Source: JAWKUK01 sp964402175 (GTDB lineage: Bacteria; Planctomycetota; UBA1135; GCA-002686595). Taken from it: DNA of 64,000 bases. Every line of letters starts with the position of its first letter. Positions within the stretch are counted from its first letter, which is position 1. Location: assembly GCA_964402175.1 (NCBI GenBank), contig CAYOBN010000018.1, positions 11,004 through 75,003 of the forward strand, given 5' to 3'. The position numbers were made by a program, and so were the translations under genes. Of this stretch, positions 60,970-64,000 are shown piece after piece. The notes beneath the pieces are model-generated. The model was not told where the DNA came from. It did no database searches and was given only the letters and a program-made list of their open reading frames with translations.

Positions 60970-62868
60970 ATGTGCGGAATCAACGGCAGTGTGCAGCGCG
61001 GAGCCGCAGACCCGCGTCACGTGGAGCAGATGAACGCAGCTCTACGGCACCGCGGTCCGGACGATGGCGGTGTCATCGCCCTCGGCTCGGTGGCGCTCGG
61101 GATGCGGCGCCTCTCCATCGTGGACCTCGCCGGCGGCCATCAGCCGATGCAGACCAGCGACGGTCGCTTCACGATCGTCTACAACGGCGAGCTGTACGAC
61201 TACGCCGTGCTGCGCGCGGAGCTGGAACGTACCGGAGCGATCTTCCGCACCAGCTCCGACACCGAGGTCTTGCTGCAGCACTACGCCCGCCATGGTCGGG
61301 CCACGCTGGACGCGATCAACGGGATGTTCGCGTTTGCGATCCACGACCGCGACGACGACAGCGTCTTCGTCGCGCGCGATCCGATCGGCATCAAGCCGCT
61401 CTACTACTGGCAGGGCCCATCGGGTGAGCTGGTCTTTTCGAGCGAGCTCGGGAGCCTCCTGGCTCATCCGTCGGTCCCGCGCAAGCTGGACCAGCGCGCG
61501 CTGGCGATGCTGCTCGTGGACCGCGCGGTTGGAGACCCGATGACGCTGTTCGAGGGCGTTCGACAGCTCCCTGCTGGACACTACCTCTACCAGCGCGATG
61601 GCAAGGTCCGGGTCGAGCGGTATTGGCAGATGCGTCTCGCGCCGGAGCCGATGCAGGAGCGAGAGGCGATCGAAGCGCTGCGTGCGCGCCTCGACGAGAC
61701 CGTACGCTCGCAGCTCGTCGCAGACGTCCCTGTCGGGGTCTTTCTCTCCGGCGGCATCGACTCGTCCACGGTCGCTGCCTTCGCTGCGCGCGCGAAAGAC
61801 GCTTCGATCCACAGCTTCAACGTCGGCTTTGCATCGCCGGACTTCGACGAGAGCGCCATCGCGCGCTCGGTCGCGCAACACATCGGGAGCGTCCATCACG
61901 AGCTGCGCGTCGAAGATGCCAGCTTCGATCCGGCGATCCTCGACGTCATCGTGGACCACGTCGGCCAGCCGCTCGGCGACCTTTCGTGCATTCCGACCTA
62001 TCTCGTCTCGAAGTACGCGCGCAACGAAGTCACCGTCATCCTCTCCGGCGACGGGGGCGATGAGTTCTTCGGTGGCTACGATCACATGCATTGGGCTGCG
62101 CGCGTGCAGCGCGTGCGCGCCAAGACGCCGGCGGTGGTGCGGCGGCTGGGACAGCTCGCTCTGGCCGGGGCCGCGACCTTGGCGGTCGGGCCCGCGGTTC
62201 AGCACGCACGGCGAGCGCGCAAAGGGCTCGAGCTGACCTTCTGCGAGCCGCTGGAACAGGTGCGCCGCATGATGAGCCTGTGGAGCGAAGCCGAGGCGCG
62301 TGCGCTGATCGCCGGGAACCTGGAGGGAGCGCTACCGCCGGCTTTCACGGGGGATGCGAGCACTCTGGCGGGGCTCGCCCCGGAGGAGTTCGCGATGGCG
62401 ACGTTGGCGCAGACCTACATGCAGTCGGCGATCCTGACGAAGGTGGATCGCATGAGCATGGCTGCGAGCCTCGAGGTGCGTGTGCCGCTGCTCGACCGGC
62501 GCATCATCGAGTTCGCGCTGCGGTGTCCGCTCGATCTGAAGGTGCGCGGTCGCGTCGGGAAGTACATCCTGCGTGAAGCGGGGCGGCCCTATCTGCCGGA
62601 CGCCGTGTATTCGCATCCGAAGAAGGGCTTCGGCCTGCCGCTCCACGGTTGGTTCAACGCGGAGTTCTGGGAGCTCTTCGAGGCGCTCTATGCGGAGGGC
62701 AAACCCGCGGCGGCGCTCTTCGAGCGACGCGCGCTTGCGCAGACACTCGCGGAGGGGCGCGCTGCCCAGCGCGCAGGGCGCTCGATCTCGTCCCAAACGG
62801 CCGCGGGTCGTGTTTGGTTGCTGGCGCAGCTCGGGCGATGGATGGAGCGCTTCCAGGTCGCGGTGTGA
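60970..62868 (+). CDS. asnB: Second glutamine-dependent asparagine synthetase-like amidotransferase
   Basis: The start ATG 60970 follows AGAGGA by 8 nt and places Cys2 (MCGINGS) as the N-terminal glutaminase nucleophile. The earlier frame start at 60859 is not used. The 632-residue protein has HRGPDDGGV, MRRLSIVDLAGG, VYNGELYDY, the PP-loop FLSGGIDSSTVAAFAA and SGDGGDEFFGGYDH, and KVDRMSMAASLEVRVPLLD near the C terminus. It is a different paralogue from the enzyme at 31431: both look catalytically intact but share only family-level similarity. In polysaccharide loci such enzymes may amidate uronic acids. It is followed by a coupled GT4 gene (GTGA overlap). Confidence 0.92.
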   Translation: MCGINGSVQRGAADPRHVEQMNAALRHRGPDDGGVIALGSVALGMRRLSIVDLAGGHQPMQTSDGRFTIVYNGELYDYAVLRAELERTGAIFRTSSDTEVLLQHYARHGRATLDAINGMFAFAIHDRDDDSVFVARDPIGIKPLYYWQGPSGELVFSSELGSLLAHPSVPRKLDQRALAMLLVDRAVGDPMTLFEGVRQLPAGHYLYQRDGKVRVERYWQMRLAPEPMQEREAIEALRARLDETVRSQLVADVPVGVFLSGGIDSSTVAAFAARAKDASIHSFNVGFASPDFDESAIARSVAQHIGSVHHELRVEDASFDPAILDVIVDHVGQPLGDLSCIPTYLVSKYARNEVTVILSGDGGDEFFGGYDHMHWAARVQRVRAKTPAVVRRLGQLALAGAATLAVGPAVQHARRARKGLELTFCEPLEQVRRMMSLWSEAEARALIAGNLEGALPPAFTGDASTLAGLAPEEFAMATLAQTYMQSAILTKVDRMSMAASLEVRVPLLDRRIIEFALRCPLDLKVRGRVGKYILREAGRPYLPDAVYSHPKKGFGLPLHGWFNAEFWELFEALYAEGKPAAALFERRALAQTLAEGRAAQRAGRSISSQTAAGRVWLLAQLGRWMERFQVAV

Positions 62869-63941
62869 GCTCGGCGCGCCCGCGCATGCTCCTCATCGGG
62901 CCGATGCCGATCGAGGGGGATGTCATCGGCGGGACCAAGGTCTCGTTCCGTGCGCTCGTCGAGGGTCTGCAGAGCCGCGGTCTGGCCTTCGACGTGCACG
63001 ACACCTCGCGGCCACGCGCGGGGCGTGGTCGCATCGGGCTCATGTGGCTGGACGTGTGCGGGCTCGCAGCGTTGTTGCTGCGGCTCGCGAAGGGCCGCTG
63101 CGACGTCGTGATGTGGAACGTGTCGGCGGGGGCCGTCGTCAAGACCCTGCCGCTGATCGCGGGGCTGTGCCGTTTGCGTCGGATACGGCTGCTCGTTCGG
63201 GTCTTCGGCGGAGACTTGGACCTCTTCTACGAGCGCTCGTTCAGCTGGCGGCGTTGGCTGTTCCGCGGCGGCCTGGTGAGGACAGAGCGGCTGCTCCTTC
63301 AGACGAGGGCTCTGTGTGAGCGCTTCTCGAAGTTGGCACGGGTGGAGTGGTTCCCGACCACACGCGACCTGCCGCGGGTCCCGGCGTCGAAAAGTACGAA
63401 TGTCCGCCGATTCTTGTTCCTGGCACAGCTCCGTCGGGAGAAGGGGATCGTGGAGGCGATCGAAGCGATTCGCAATGCCCCGCCGGAGGCGACGCTGACG
63501 GTGCACGGACCAGCGATGCCTGGGTTCGACATCGGCGCGCTGCCAGCAGATCCACGTTGGAGCTACGGTGGCCCGGTGCCCAGCGCGGAAGTGCCAGCGG
63601 TCCTCGCGGCGCACGACGCGCTCGTATTCCCGACCTATCACAGCGGCGAGGGCTTGCCAGGCATCGTGGTCGAAGCGCTGCAGGCGGGGCTACCGGTCAT
63701 CGCGACGCGTTTCCGAGCGCTGGAGGAGCTGATCGAAGACGGGGTCAACGGGCTCTTGGTTCCAGCGCAGGACAGCGCGGCTCTAGCGGCAGCGCTGCAG
63801 CGGCTCAGCGCCGATTCGGAGCTCGCCGCACGGTTGGCCGCGGGCGCACGGACGACGGGCGAAGAGCTGAGGCCAGGGCCGTGGCTCGCGCGGCTGGAGG
63901 GGTGGCTGCGCGGTGAATGCGCAAGTCGGGATCCGCGCTAA
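62865..63941 (+). CDS. Glycosyltransferase family 4
   Basis: Starts at GTG 62865 in a GTGA overlap with the amidotransferase stop. The 358-residue protein is a GT-B GT4: PRMLLIGPMPIEGDVIGGTKV at the N terminus, RFLFLAQLRREKGIVEAIEA at the start of the C-terminal domain, and PTYHSGEGLPGIVVEALQAGLPVI with the EX7E motif (the two Glu lie in GEG and VVEA). It adds a sugar to the lipid-linked repeat, sugar unknown. A minus-strand frame may end within its last codons. Confidence 0.9.
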   Translation: MSSARPRMLLIGPMPIEGDVIGGTKVSFRALVEGLQSRGLAFDVHDTSRPRAGRGRIGLMWLDVCGLAALLLRLAKGRCDVVMWNVSAGAVVKTLPLIAGLCRLRRIRLLVRVFGGDLDLFYERSFSWRRWLFRGGLVRTERLLLQTRALCERFSKLARVEWFPTTRDLPRVPASKSTNVRRFLFLAQLRREKGIVEAIEAIRNAPPEATLTVHGPAMPGFDIGALPADPRWSYGGPVPSAEVPAVLAAHDALVFPTYHSGEGLPGIVVEALQAGLPVIATRFRALEELIEDGVNGLLVPAQDSAALAAALQRLSADSELAARLAAGARTTGEELRPGPWLARLEGWLRGECASRDPR

Positions 63942-64000
63942 CTTTCGAACGGTACCAGGTACGAGTTTGCGGCGCGAGCTGCGGCCTGCATCGGCTCGCG
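63942..64000. other. Unassigned right edge
   Basis: The last 59 bp contain no complete element. A minus-strand frame enters from the edge and stops at TAG 63938-63940, ending in ANSYLVPFES; it might be the 3' end of a convergent gene. The evidence is too little to call. Confidence 0.15.

Overview
The window is a G+C-rich bacterial chromosome segment with dense coding, frequent 4-bp stop/start overlaps, many GTG/TTG starts and weak Shine-Dalgarno use. Four secreted proteins end in the same ~140-residue C-terminal domain (Y-C ... NPGGSxGxxCL ... TWxFxxWxRD ... F). Carboxypeptidase-regulatory-like secreted proteins and an archaeal/eukaryal-type prolyl-tRNA synthetase are also present. Together these suggest a marine member of the Planctomycetota, of the kind that carries many copies of this secreted-protein tail. 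The phylum call is an inference; no rRNA gene is present to confirm it.

Region 1 (1-27.3 kb) is mixed. It holds an ATP-grasp/GNAT fusion cut by the left edge, secreted and membrane proteins (FAD oxidoreductase, glycosyltransferases, kelch protein, serine proteases), an HD hydrolase, a DUF3050 protein, an orphan response regulator, a lone pseudopilin, a DUF1858-rhodanese fusion, proS and chrA. Around 13.8-18.4 kb is a nitric-oxide stress module: a YtfE/ScdA di-iron repair protein coupled to a MOSC protein, behind a near-consensus sigma-54 promoter with a GGT-N7-ACC palindrome upstream. A NorR-type sigma-54 activator lies nearby but is interrupted by a frameshift. The kelch gene beside it also looks frameshifted.

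Region 2 (27.3-35.6 kb) is the first exopolysaccharide block: a GT-C membrane glycosyltransferase, a WbaP-type sugar-phosphate transferase, a Wzx-type flippase, a glutamine-dependent asparagine-synthetase-like amidotransferase, a sulfotransferase and a beta-propeller protein. The last four, plus a possible 27-codon ORF, are linked by overlapping starts and stops.

Region 3 (35.6-48.1 kb) is a minus-strand outer-membrane transport block. Its order is TonB-dependent receptor, DUF3450 coiled-coil protein, TtpC-like protein, ExbB, ExbD, TonB and a TPR lipoprotein. This matches the TtpC/TonB2 arrangement known from Vibrio. It is followed by a secreted beta-helix protein with the shared C-terminal domain and by a helical-repeat lipoprotein.

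Region 4 (48.3-63.9 kb) is the second exopolysaccharide block. The minus strand carries wza, a Wzc-like tyrosine autokinase with a Gly-Tyr tail, wecC, wecB, heparinase II/III, GT4 and an SGNH hydrolase. The plus strand carries a PPP-type phosphatase, a beta-helix protein, a second asparagine-synthetase-like amidotransferase and a GT4. The gene content predicts a polymer containing N-acetylmannosaminuronic acid that may be amidated and sulfated. No tRNA, rRNA, CRISPR array, insertion sequence or prophage was seen, and no gene-free stretch exceeds about 300 bp.
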